A stretch of DNA of 21,764 nt from JALYUA01 sp038203955 (GTDB lineage: Bacteria; Acidobacteriota; Thermoanaerobaculia; UBA5066; Gp7-AA6): positions 1 to 21,764 of the forward strand of contig JBBRDK010000058.1 of NCBI GenBank assembly GCA_038203955.1, in the 5' to 3' direction. The translations under genes were made by a program, and so were the position numbers. Below the pieces are notes generated by a model that saw nothing but the letters and a program-made list of their open reading frames with translations, was not told the origin of the DNA and searched no databases. The stretch's first letter is position 1; every line of letters starts with the position of its first letter. Shown here one piece after another: positions 1 to 5,829 of this stretch.

Positions 1-475
1 GGAGAACGACGGTGTTGCGTTTGATGCCGAGGGAACGCACGAAGGCGATCTCGTCCCCTTCCCGCAGGTAGCTCGCGGGATCGCGGTACGTCTTGTCGAT
101 GCGCAGCCTGACCTGACCGCCGGCGGGAACGGGCCGCGGGAGCCGGACGCGAATGTATTGCGTCTCCGCCTCCGCGTCCGACAACCCGGTGCGCCGCGCC
201 TCCTCGGCGGAAACGATCTCGAACTTCAACGCGTCGCCCGTCAAGCGGTCGGTCACCGACTCCCGGGACGCCTCGCTCCCCTTTCGAATCGGGTTGAAGT
301 AATGTGTCGCGCCCGCGGCCGTCGCGGTGACGTCGTACACGACCCGGAACTGGGAAGTCTCCGGGCCGAGAAGCTCGTATCGCGTGTATTCATCCGCCTG
401 CGTCTGCGCCGGGGGACGCCCGGCTTCCGTGGCCGGACCCGTCAGCAGGAGAAAGGCGAGAGAAAGGGGGAGCAA
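1..475 (-). CDS. Exported protein of unknown function, 5' part (runs off the left edge)
   Basis: The frame is open on the minus strand from a TTG at 475 to the window edge, giving about 158 residues. The N-terminus looks like a signal peptide: a run of Leu, Ala and Phe over residues 1-14, then an Ala/Thr/Gly-rich stretch ending near residue 18. The mature part has alternating polar and hydrophobic beta-strand character, with phrases such as TRYELLGPETSQFRVVYDV and THYFNPIRKGS. I recall this pattern from uncharacterised exported proteins of Acidobacteriota and Gemmatimonadota, but I know no function. No ATG or GTG lies near the signal peptide and no Shine-Dalgarno sequence is visible. A TATACT box at 487-482 would place transcription start at about the TTG itself, so the start may be leaderless. 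It is divergent from the lipoprotein hydrolase. The existence of the gene is well supported; the exact start is less certain. Confidence 0.75.
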   Translation of the reverse strand, partial: MLPLSLAFLLLTGPATEAGRPPAQTQADEYTRYELLGPETSQFRVVYDVTATAAGATHYFNPIRKGSEASRESVTDRLTGDALKFEIVSAEEARRTGLSDAEAETQYIRVRLPRPVPAGGQVRLRIDKTYRDPASYLREGDEIAFVRSLGIKRNTVVL

Positions 476-481
476 GCGGCC

Positions 482-487
482 AGTATA
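482..487 (-). promoter_or_regulatory. Candidate -10 box of the leftward exported-protein gene
   Basis: Read on the minus strand this is TATACT, five of six matches to TATAAT. It ends 7 nt before the TTG codon at 475, so the expected transcription start coincides with the start codon. No convincing -35 box is seen. Confidence 0.4.
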
Positions 488-516
488 CGAGCCGCGTGGA
501 CCCTCCGACGACCCCG

Positions 517-522
517 TAGAAT
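517..522 (+). promoter_or_regulatory. Candidate -10 box of the lipoprotein hydrolase gene
   Basis: TAGAAT matches TATAAT at five of six positions. It ends 11 nt before the ATG at 533, which leaves an expected leader of only about 4 nt and no room for a Shine-Dalgarno sequence. No good -35 box is visible. Confidence 0.35.
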
Positions 523-532
523 CGCGTCCTCG

Positions 533-1321
533 ATGCGACCTCCTCCCCGACTCCCCGCGCTCGCACTCACCCTGCTCGCGGCGTGCGGATGCCTCCGGCT
601 GCGCGCCCCGGCGACTCCCATGGACGCGATCGACGTCTCTCCCGCGCCGGCGCCCTCCGCCCCCTGCCTCGTGGTGTTTCTCCCCGGCCGCCGGGACAGT
701 CCGGGAGCGTACCGGCGCCACGGCTTCTCCGAGATGGCCGCGGAGGCCGGAGTGTCGGCGAGGTATCTCGAAGCGGACGCGCACCTCGGCTACTACCAGG
801 CGCAGACCATCTCCGGCCGCCTCGAGAACGACATCGTGGGCCCGGCGCGAGCCTCGGGCGCCGGGCGGATCTGGATCGTGGGGATCTCGATGGGCGGGCT
901 CGGGGGACTCTTGATGGCGAGAGAACATCCGGATCTTCACGGCGTGGTGGCGCTCGCTCCTTTTCTGGGAGACACGGAGCCGAGGCTCGTCGCCAACGCG
1001 GGAGGGCTCGCGTCCTGGAAGCCGGGTGCTCCGCGGCCCGTCGCCGATTACGAGCGCGAGCTCTGGGGATGGCTGAAGAACTACACCTCGGAAGGCGCGA
1101 GGAGGCCGCCCGTCTACCTCGGATTCGGTTTGTCGGACGACCTCGCGCCCGCCAACCGGCTGCTCGGAGACGCTCTGCCAGCCGGCCGCGTCTTCACCGA
1201 GAAGGGCGGTCACAACTGGGGAGCGTGGACGGGCCTCTGGAAGCAGTTCCTCGCGTCCGGCGCGCTTCAAAGGGACTGCCCTCTTCAAACATCGCCCGCC
1301 GGCGAACGGAATCCGAAGTGA
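533..1321 (+). CDS. Lipoprotein alpha/beta hydrolase (serine esterase/lipase-like)
   Basis: A 262-aa alpha/beta-hydrolase-fold protein, probably a lipid-anchored esterase of unknown substrate. The frame is open much further upstream, but the ATG at 533 gives a clean lipoprotein signal: a basic/proline N-region, a hydrophobic stretch and the lipobox LAAC with Cys18. The fold is marked by the strand VVFLPG, the nucleophile elbow GISMGG (Ser119), an acid candidate in GLSDD (Asp202 or Asp203) and the catalytic His in GGHNW (His227). An oxyanion-type loop follows the first strand. The gene ends in a 4-base overlap (GTGA) with the following short-chain dehydrogenase, so the two are probably one operon. 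A candidate -10 box sits just before the start. The hydrolase fold and lipobox are seen directly; the substrate is unknown. Confidence 0.82.
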   Translation: MRPPPRLPALALTLLAACGCLRLRAPATPMDAIDVSPAPAPSAPCLVVFLPGRRDSPGAYRRHGFSEMAAEAGVSARYLEADAHLGYYQAQTISGRLENDIVGPARASGAGRIWIVGISMGGLGGLLMAREHPDLHGVVALAPFLGDTEPRLVANAGGLASWKPGAPRPVADYERELWGWLKNYTSEGARRPPVYLGFGLSDDLAPANRLLGDALPAGRVFTEKGGHNWGAWTGLWKQFLASGALQRDCPLQTSPAGERNPK

Positions 1322-2037
1322 ACTTCTCCGGGAAAACCGCGATCGTCACGGGCGGAACCGGCGCGCTCGGATCCGCAGTGGTCGCCGCTCTCCTCGCCGA
1401 AGGCGCCCGTGTGGCTGTCCCCTTCCGAAAGCCGGGCGAGCTCGAACGCCTGCGGGAGGAGCGCGCGCTCGGCGCGTACGCCGAGGCGCTTTCCGGCGCG
1501 ATGCTCGACCTGACGGATGAGACCGCCGTGGCCGCGTACGCGGAATCCGTCGCCGAGGACCGGGGCGGCCTCGACATCCTCATCAACACGGCAGGGGCCT
1601 TCGCCGGCGGAAAGCCGGTGCACGAAACGCCCTGGTCGGTCTGGCAGCAAGAGCTCGACACCAACCTGAAGACGGCCGTGATCGCCTCCCGGGCGGCCGT
1701 GCCGCCGATGATCCGCCGCGGCGGCGGCGCCATCGTCAACGTGTCGAGCCGGCCGGCCGAAGGCTCCGGGCAGGGCGTCGGCGCTTACGCGGCGTCCAAG
1801 CGCGCCATCCTGCAGTTGACCGACGCCATGGCGGCGGAGCTCGTCGACTTCCGCATCACGGTGAACGCGATCCTTCCTTCGACCATCGACACCCCGGCCA
1901 GCCGCCGGGGCGACCCGGGGGCGGATTACTCGAAGTGGGTCTCTCCCGACGAGATCGCCCGCGTCATCCTCTTCCTCGTCGGCCCCGACGCCCGCATCGT
2001 GAGCGGCGCGCACGTTCGCGTCTACGGACGGGCCTGA
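1318..2037 (+). CDS. Short-chain dehydrogenase/reductase (SDR)
   Basis: A 239-aa classical SDR, a Rossmann-fold NAD(P)(H)-dependent oxidoreductase of the cytoplasm. It has the cofactor loop TGGTGALG (residues 11-18), in which Ala takes the place of the usual middle Gly. It also has NTAG (90-93), and the catalytic tetrad Asn116, Ser143 or Ser144, and Tyr157-x3-Lys161 in AYAASK. The length is normal for the family. The start is the GTG at 1318: it gives a full Rossmann N-terminus and overlaps the TGA of the upstream lipoprotein hydrolase, which indicates translational coupling. The frame is open upstream, but that region reads through the hydrolase gene out of frame and is not coding. The substrate cannot be told from sequence. 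It ends 21 bp before the convergent small membrane-protein gene. Confidence 0.9.
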   Translation: MNFSGKTAIVTGGTGALGSAVVAALLAEGARVAVPFRKPGELERLREERALGAYAEALSGAMLDLTDETAVAAYAESVAEDRGGLDILINTAGAFAGGKPVHETPWSVWQQELDTNLKTAVIASRAAVPPMIRRGGGAIVNVSSRPAEGSGQGVGAYAASKRAILQLTDAMAAELVDFRITVNAILPSTIDTPASRRGDPGADYSKWVSPDEIARVILFLVGPDARIVSGAHVRVYGRA

Positions 2038-2058
2038 GAGCGGTTCGGACCGGAGGCG

Positions 2059-2283
2059 CTAGACCCCCGGAGCCGCCGGCGGTCCGCCACGCATTCCGAC
2101 CCGATCGACGGGCCACGGGTTCAACGCGAGATACCAGAGCACGATGATGTTCACGAACGGGACGTACATCAGCAGGCTCATCGGCCCCGGGTAGCCCAGC
2201 CGTTCGGCGATCTTCCACAGCGGGTAACCGACGATCGCGAGGACGAAGAGCGTGGCGACGCAGCTGGTGAATCCGGACATCAT
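2059..2283 (-). CDS. Small two-helix membrane protein
   Basis: A 74-aa hydrophobic protein with two predicted membrane segments, about residues 6-25 and 35-54, and a short Pro/Gly-rich tail. The second helix carries the phrase VPFVNIIVLW, which recurs in small uncharacterised inner-membrane proteins of many bacteria; no function is known to me. The start is well supported: AAGGAGA lies about 8 nt upstream of the first of two consecutive ATG codons (2283 and 2280). It lies 39 bp downstream of the cytochrome c gene on the same strand and may be the last gene of that transcript. I cannot infer a role in sulfite oxidation from sequence. Confidence 0.72.
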   Translation of the reverse strand: MMSGFTSCVATLFVLAIVGYPLWKIAERLGYPGPMSLLMYVPFVNIIVLWYLALNPWPVDRVGMRGGPPAAPGV

Positions 2284-2322
2284 GGCTGTCTCTCCTTTCG
2301 ACGCGAACCCTCGACCGACCCG

Positions 2323-2742
2323 TCAGCGGCCCGTGGGACGGGTGACGACCGGCTCCCACGGCGCCGCATCTGGCCCGAAATTTTTCACGAGATAACCGAG
2401 GAGCTCCTCCCGGCGGTCGGCCGGAAAATCCGCCCCCCACCCCGCCATCTTCGTGAGCTCGGCCCCCCACTGCTTTTCCGTCAACCGCTGCTGCCCGACG
2501 ATGTCCACGGAATGGCAGGCGAGGCACGCCTGGTCGGCGACGGCCTTTGCCGGCCCCGCCGGAAACTCGGCGAGCTTCGTCCCGAGGATCGGGAGCCGGG
2601 GATCGAACGAGGCCGCCGCGGCGGTCCGGCTCCGCGCGGGCGCCTTTTTCTTCTTCGCGCGGCGGGCGGACGCGTCCGTGGGGGACGCGACGAGCGCCGC
2701 CACGGTCAGCGCCAGAACGGAGAGGGCGGTCCCGCGCCTCAC
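2323..2742 (-). CDS. sorB: Cytochrome c subunit of a sulfite dehydrogenase (SorB-like)
   Basis: A 139-aa exported monohaem c-type cytochrome. The GTG at 2742 is preferred: it gives a textbook signal peptide (Arg-Arg, then a Leu/Ala/Val core to about residue 20, cleavage after an Ala near 26), has GAGGTG 5 nt upstream, and overlaps the stop of the molybdenum subunit gene as GTGA. An ATG at 2772 would add ten residues. After a Lys/Ala-rich linker comes the haem site CLACH (Cys73, Cys76, His77); Met99 in KMAGWG is the likely sixth ligand. In the known SorAB enzymes, SorB accepts the two electrons from sulfite oxidation at the molybdenum subunit and passes them to the respiratory chain. The adjacency and overlap with the sorA-like gene support that role here. 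The exact family assignment is inferred. Confidence 0.85.
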   Translation of the reverse strand: MRRGTALSVLALTVAALVASPTDASARRAKKKKAPARSRTAAAASFDPRLPILGTKLAEFPAGPAKAVADQACLACHSVDIVGQQRLTEKQWGAELTKMAGWGADFPADRREELLGYLVKNFGPDAAPWEPVVTRPTGR

Positions 2743-3911
2743 GCGTCCACCTCGATCGAAGCGGAATGCCATCCGTTGTAGAGATAGCCGCTCGGATTCC
2801 AGGCGGCTTCCCTCGGCTGGACCGCGCCGGCGCCGTCCGTCGCCCGCACGTACAGGGTGCTGCGGCCGGCGGCCTTCGGGCTCCAGCGGAAGGACCACAG
2901 CCTCCACGCCCACGGATCGTGCTGCGGGTCGAGGTCGGCGGGCTGCCAGGACTGGCCGTCGTCGTCGGAGACCTCCACCCGGCCGACGTCGGGTGTTCCC
3001 GAGAACGCGAATCCGCGGAGCAACGCCGGAGCCCCGACGCGGGCGCGCGCAGGAGCCTCCGTGACGTTCGACTTGACGAACAGCTCGGTCACCGGGCGCG
3101 TTTCGGCCGGCGGGACGGGGACGCCCGGAGCGCCGGGAACCTTGGGGTAGCGGTAGGCGGTCTCCATGTAGAAGCCCTTCTGCGCCTCGGAGGCGACGGA
3201 CAGCCGCTCGAGCCATTTCGTCCAATGGTCCCCCGCCCAGCCGGGCACGACCAGCCGCGCGGGCCCCCCGTGAAGCGCCGGCAGCGGCTCGCCGTTCATC
3301 TCATCCGCGACGATCGCGTCCGCCATGATTTTTTCGATCTCGACGCTGCGGTGGAACGGCGGCGTCCGGACGGGAGGCCGGTCGCTCCCGAACGTATGCA
3401 GGTGCCGCCCGGCCGGCTTCATACCCGCCTGCTCGAGAAGGTCCCGGACGCGCACGCCCGTCCACCGCGCGTTTCCGACCGCCCCGTATTTCCACTGGAC
3501 GCCCGGGACGAAGGGGTTGTACAGCGCGCGCCCGTTGCCGGCGCACTGGAGAACGCACGTGACGGTGGTTCGCGGAAGGCGCCGGAGATCCTGCGCGGTC
3601 AGCCGAAGCGGGCGCTCCACCTCGCCGTCGACCGTCAAAGACCAGCCCTTGTGCCCCGGGTACTGCGGATTCCAGTGATGGCGCACGAAGAAGAGGTCGT
3701 TCGGCGTGAGATAGGTCGTGAGAGCGTCGAGCGGGGTTTCCGCGTCGATGGCGTACCCGTTCAGCTGGAGCATCCGCCGGCGCGCGATGGGGATCGAGTC
3801 CGTCACGGCGGAGAGGGCGGCGCCCGGAACCAGTGCCGCCACACCCGCCAGGGCGAGAAACCGGCGGCGGTCCATCGAGACGACGTCGACGCTTTCAGGG
3901 GTCTTCTTCAT
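2739..3911 (-). CDS. sorA: Periplasmic sulfite oxidase/dehydrogenase, molybdenum subunit (SorA-like)
   Basis: A 390-aa molybdopterin enzyme of the sulfite oxidase family (sulfite + H2O to sulfate + 2 e-). A twin-arginine signal is visible (MDRRRFLALAG, residues 13-23, then a hydrophobic stretch), so the protein is exported folded with its cofactor. The molybdenum-binding domain covers roughly residues 45-265, with FFVRHHW (74-80), the Mo-ligating Cys123 in LQCAGNGR, and the conserved GGPARLVVPGW (215-225). The C-terminal dimerisation domain runs from about 275 to 390. There is no fused haem b5 domain, as in bacterial SorA; the electron acceptor is the overlapping cytochrome c gene. GGAGG lies 4 nt before the ATG at 3911; Met13 is an alternative start. 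Upstream is a heptamer-repeat spacer that separates it from exonuclease III. Confidence 0.9.
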   Translation of the reverse strand: MKKTPESVDVVSMDRRRFLALAGVAALVPGAALSAVTDSIPIARRRMLQLNGYAIDAETPLDALTTYLTPNDLFFVRHHWNPQYPGHKGWSLTVDGEVERPLRLTAQDLRRLPRTTVTCVLQCAGNGRALYNPFVPGVQWKYGAVGNARWTGVRVRDLLEQAGMKPAGRHLHTFGSDRPPVRTPPFHRSVEIEKIMADAIVADEMNGEPLPALHGGPARLVVPGWAGDHWTKWLERLSVASEAQKGFYMETAYRYPKVPGAPGVPVPPAETRPVTELFVKSNVTEAPARARVGAPALLRGFAFSGTPDVGRVEVSDDDGQSWQPADLDPQHDPWAWRLWSFRWSPKAAGRSTLYVRATDGAGAVQPREAAWNPSGYLYNGWHSASIEVDA

Positions 3912-3932
3912 CGGGCCTCCGCGTTAAGGATA

Positions 3933-3967
3933 GTTGAGAGTTAAGAGTTCAGAGTTGAGAGTCAAGA
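3933..3967. repeat. Heptamer array upstream of sorA (inverted relative to 4007-4034)
   Basis: Five consecutive 7-bp units of the form GTTxAGA or close variants, on the plus strand, ending about 20 bp before the sorA start codon. It is roughly the reverse complement of the array at 4007-4034, so the transcript between xth and sorA could fold into a long imperfect hairpin. Confidence 0.85.
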
Positions 3968-4006
3968 ATGGATTCGTCAGCCGACTCCTCGCCCAGCGCC
4001 CCTCGC

Positions 4007-4034
4007 CTCAACTCTCAACTCTCGACTCTCAACT
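4007..4034. repeat. Heptamer array overlapping the xth stop codon
   Basis: Four consecutive 7-bp units CTCAACT (third unit CTCGACT) on the plus strand. On the minus strand the units read AGTTGAG, and the TGA inside the first one is the stop codon of the exonuclease gene. Confidence 0.88.
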
Positions 4035-4775
4035 CCCAAAGACCGCCACCACAGGCGCGTGGTCGCTCGTTCCCGTTTCCCGGCGAACCGCGCATTCGAG
4101 AGTCCTTCCCGCGAGCGGGACGCTGGCAAGGACGTAGTCCAGCCTCCATCCGATGTTGCGCTGCCGCATATTGCGCCACGGCGCCCACCAGGTGAAGAGC
4201 CCCTCGTTGGCGGGGTCCTGCGCGCGTCCCACGTCGACGAGGCCGTGGGAGAGGATGTCTTCGAGAAGAGCGCGCTCTTCCGGCAGCTGCCCGATCACCG
4301 GCCGGCGCTCCTTCGGATGGACGTCGATGTCGGCGCGCGCCACGTTCAGGTCGCCGCAGAGCACGAGCGTCTCGCCGCTGCTTTCGGCGGCCGCGGCGTA
4401 TCGCTCCATCGCCTGCAGGAACCGCATCTTGGCCGGGAAATCCTTGCCTCCGTTGGGAACGTAGATCGACGCCACGGTCAGCCCCGGGAGACGCGCGGTC
4501 ACGATGCGGTTTTCATGATCGAAGTCCGGATGGACGAAGGCCGGCCTCTCGGCAAAGCGCTCCTTCGAGACGTGCAGACCCACTCCCGAGTAGCCGCCCG
4601 TCCCGTGCCAGTAGCACCAGTAGCCCTCCATCTCGCAGAGGACCGCCGGGACCTGCGCGGAGGACGCCTTGATCTCCTGGAGGCAGACGACGTCCGGCCG
4701 CTCCTGCTCGACCCATTCGTGGAACTGAGTCTGGCGCGCGCGGATCCCGTTGACGTTCCAGGTGGCAATTTTCAT
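4029..4775 (-). CDS. xthA: Exodeoxyribonuclease III / AP endonuclease
   Basis: A 248-aa member of the ExoIII/APE1 (EEP) nuclease family, which cleaves DNA at abasic sites and removes 3' blocking groups in base excision repair. Family motifs are complete: WNVNGIRAR (Asn7), LQEIK (metal-binding Glu34), YVPNGG (105-110), GDLNVA (Asp142, Asn144), WRLDYVLAS near the C-terminus, and SDHAPV with the catalytic pair Asp238-His239. The length is typical. The ATG at 4775 overlaps the stop of the upstream 85-aa gene as ATGA, and no Shine-Dalgarno sequence is evident, which suggests translation depends on coupling. The stop codon lies inside a heptamer array. The molybdenum enzyme gene lies downstream on the same strand. 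Confidence 0.95.
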   Translation of the reverse strand: MKIATWNVNGIRARQTQFHEWVEQERPDVVCLQEIKASSAQVPAVLCEMEGYWCYWHGTGGYSGVGLHVSKERFAERPAFVHPDFDHENRIVTARLPGLTVASIYVPNGGKDFPAKMRFLQAMERYAAAAESSGETLVLCGDLNVARADIDVHPKERRPVIGQLPEERALLEDILSHGLVDVGRAQDPANEGLFTWWAPWRNMRQRNIGWRLDYVLASVPLAGRTLECAVRRETGTSDHAPVVAVFGS

Positions 4776-5029
4776 CCGGGAGAAGACTGCAAGGCCGTGA
4801 GGCGGTCTCGCAACTCCCGCCGGGCGGATTCGAGAGCGCGGCGGCGCGCGTCATGGGTGGTCTTGGAGAGCTGGTCTTCGATCCGCGCGAGAGAAAGCTC
4901 GATCGCGTGGGCTTCCGTCCTGCGCTCGGCGTCGCGGCGGGCGCCCCCGTCCGGCGCCCGTCGCGCCTCCCGCGCGTGCTCCTTCTCCGCGCCCAGGTCT
5001 TCTTCGCTGCGCCCCCAGCCGCGCGCCAT
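4772..5029 (-). CDS. Small charged protein coupled to xthA, function unknown
   Basis: An 85-aa, Arg/Glu/Ala-rich hydrophilic protein with no signal peptide or membrane segment. Residues about 42-80 (from IELSLARIEDQL to the end) have heptad-like spacing of Leu and Ile and should be a helix or coiled coil. The frame is open upstream to 5089, but the extra residues would come from the repeat-rich spacer, so the ATG at 5029 (MARGWGRSEEDL) is preferred; no good ribosome site is visible there. The stop overlaps the xthA start as ATGA, which makes a shared transcript likely. I recognise no family. A chance frame is possible, but the tight overlap and the distinct amino-acid composition favour a real gene. 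Confidence 0.6.
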   Translation of the reverse strand: MARGWGRSEEDLGAEKEHAREARRAPDGGARRDAERRTEAHAIELSLARIEDQLSKTTHDARRRALESARRELRDRLTALQSSPG

Positions 5030-5060
5030 GAGGGAAGCATAGTGGAGGGACGGGGCAGGC

Positions 5061-5088
5061 GGAAGGCGGGAGGCGGAAGGCGGAAGCA
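5061..5088. repeat. Heptamer array (GGAAGGC type)
   Basis: Four consecutive 7-bp units on the plus strand: GGAAGGC, GGGAGGC, GGAAGGC and a decayed GGAAGCA. The array lies 10 bp before a copy of the 58-bp repeat, in the spacer upstream of the 85-aa gene. Confidence 0.8.
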
Positions 5089-5098
5089 ACCGGGGGCC

Positions 5099-5155
5099 GG
5101 GAGCCGAGCGACCACGGGAGCGAGACGGCCGCGGTACTCCGCGGTCAACTAGATC
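5099..5155 (+). repeat. 58-bp interspersed repeat, copy A (single, 57 bp)
   Basis: Begins GGGAGCCGAGCGACC and ends CAACTAGATC, with the core CCGCGG-TACT-CCGCGG. It lacks one base at unit position 16 compared with the other copies. A truncated second start (GGAGCCGA) follows directly, as at the other loci. Confidence 0.9.
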
Positions 5156-5172
5156 GGAGCCGATTCCGGAGT

Positions 5173-5200
5173 GAAAACGGAAGACTGATAACCGATGACT
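5173..5200. repeat. Heptamer array (GAxxACx) ending at the hydrolase stop codon
   Basis: Four 7-bp units of the form GAxxACx on the plus strand. The last unit ends inside the TAG stop (5201-5199) of the leftward hydrolase gene, so on the transcript the array starts at the stop codon. Units are more diverged than in the other arrays. Confidence 0.6.
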
Positions 5201-5822
5201 ACTCGAGCTTCTTCACGAAGTCCGCTGTCAGCTCGATGCCCTCTTCCAGATTCTGAGCGAGCGTTCGGCCTGAACGGACCCGCGGCTTCCACGAGTGATC
5301 GCCGTCCTCGATCCACGCGACCCGGATCGACGGAGAGAGCGCATACCCCGCCACGTCGTCGGGCGTGCCGAACGGATCGCGCGTGCCCTGGAGGATCAGG
5401 GCGGGAGTGGTGAGGTCACCGAGATGCCGCGTGCGCAGCCGCTCCGGCTGGCCCGGAGGATGAAACGGATATCCGAGGCACAGGAGGCCCCGCGCTCCGA
5501 CCTCGTCCGCCACGAGGCTCGCGATCCGTCCGCCGAGAGACTTGCCCCCGATCACGAGAGCGGGGCCTCCCCCGAGATGCTCGGTGGCGGCGCGCCACGC
5601 CTCACGCAGGGCGGGCTCGCGGTCAGGCGCCCCTCCGCGGCCCGTCTCGCGCCGCGCGCGCATGTAGGGAAACTCGAACCGCGCTACGCGCAGCCCTCGC
5701 GCCCCGAGCCCGCGCGCGAAGTCGTTTAAGAAGGGCGAGTCCATCGGACCGCCAGCGCCGTGCGCCAGGACGACCGTCGGGGCGGCTTCCGGCCCGTCGA
5801 AGAGAAACTCGGGAACGATCAC
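5199..5822 (-). CDS. Alpha/beta hydrolase, Tex30/KANL3-like
   Basis: A 207-aa compact cytoplasmic alpha/beta hydrolase without a signal peptide. Motifs in order: the oxyanion loop LAHGAGGPMDSPF (19-31), FEFPYMRARR (49-58), the nucleophile elbow GGKSLGGR (Ser95), the acid in QGTRDPFG (Asp149), and His176 in DGDHSWKPR. GAGGPMDSPF together with GGKSLGGR and DHSWKP is characteristic of the KANL3/Tex30-like hydrolase family, whose bacterial members have no firmly known substrate. The start is the GTG at 5822, 7 nt after the stop of the M1 aminopeptidase, with GAGG 5 nt upstream, so it is probably co-transcribed with the peptidase. The stop is immediately followed by a heptamer array. Confidence 0.88.
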   Translation of the reverse strand: MIVPEFLFDGPEAAPTVVLAHGAGGPMDSPFLNDFARGLGARGLRVARFEFPYMRARRETGRGGAPDREPALREAWRAATEHLGGGPALVIGGKSLGGRIASLVADEVGARGLLCLGYPFHPPGQPERLRTRHLGDLTTPALILQGTRDPFGTPDDVAGYALSPSIRVAWIEDGDHSWKPRVRSGRTLAQNLEEGIELTADFVKKLE

Positions 5823-5829
5823 GGGCGCC

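Noticed and set aside
158..532. An N-terminal extension of the lipoprotein hydrolase from 158
   Set aside because: This stretch is antisense to the exported-protein gene at 1-475, and the extension would bury the lipobox signal, which starts cleanly at 533.
2743..3225. A long N-terminal extension of the cytochrome c gene
   Set aside because: It reads through the sulfite oxidase gene out of frame. The GTG at 2742 gives a proper signal peptide and a coupled start.
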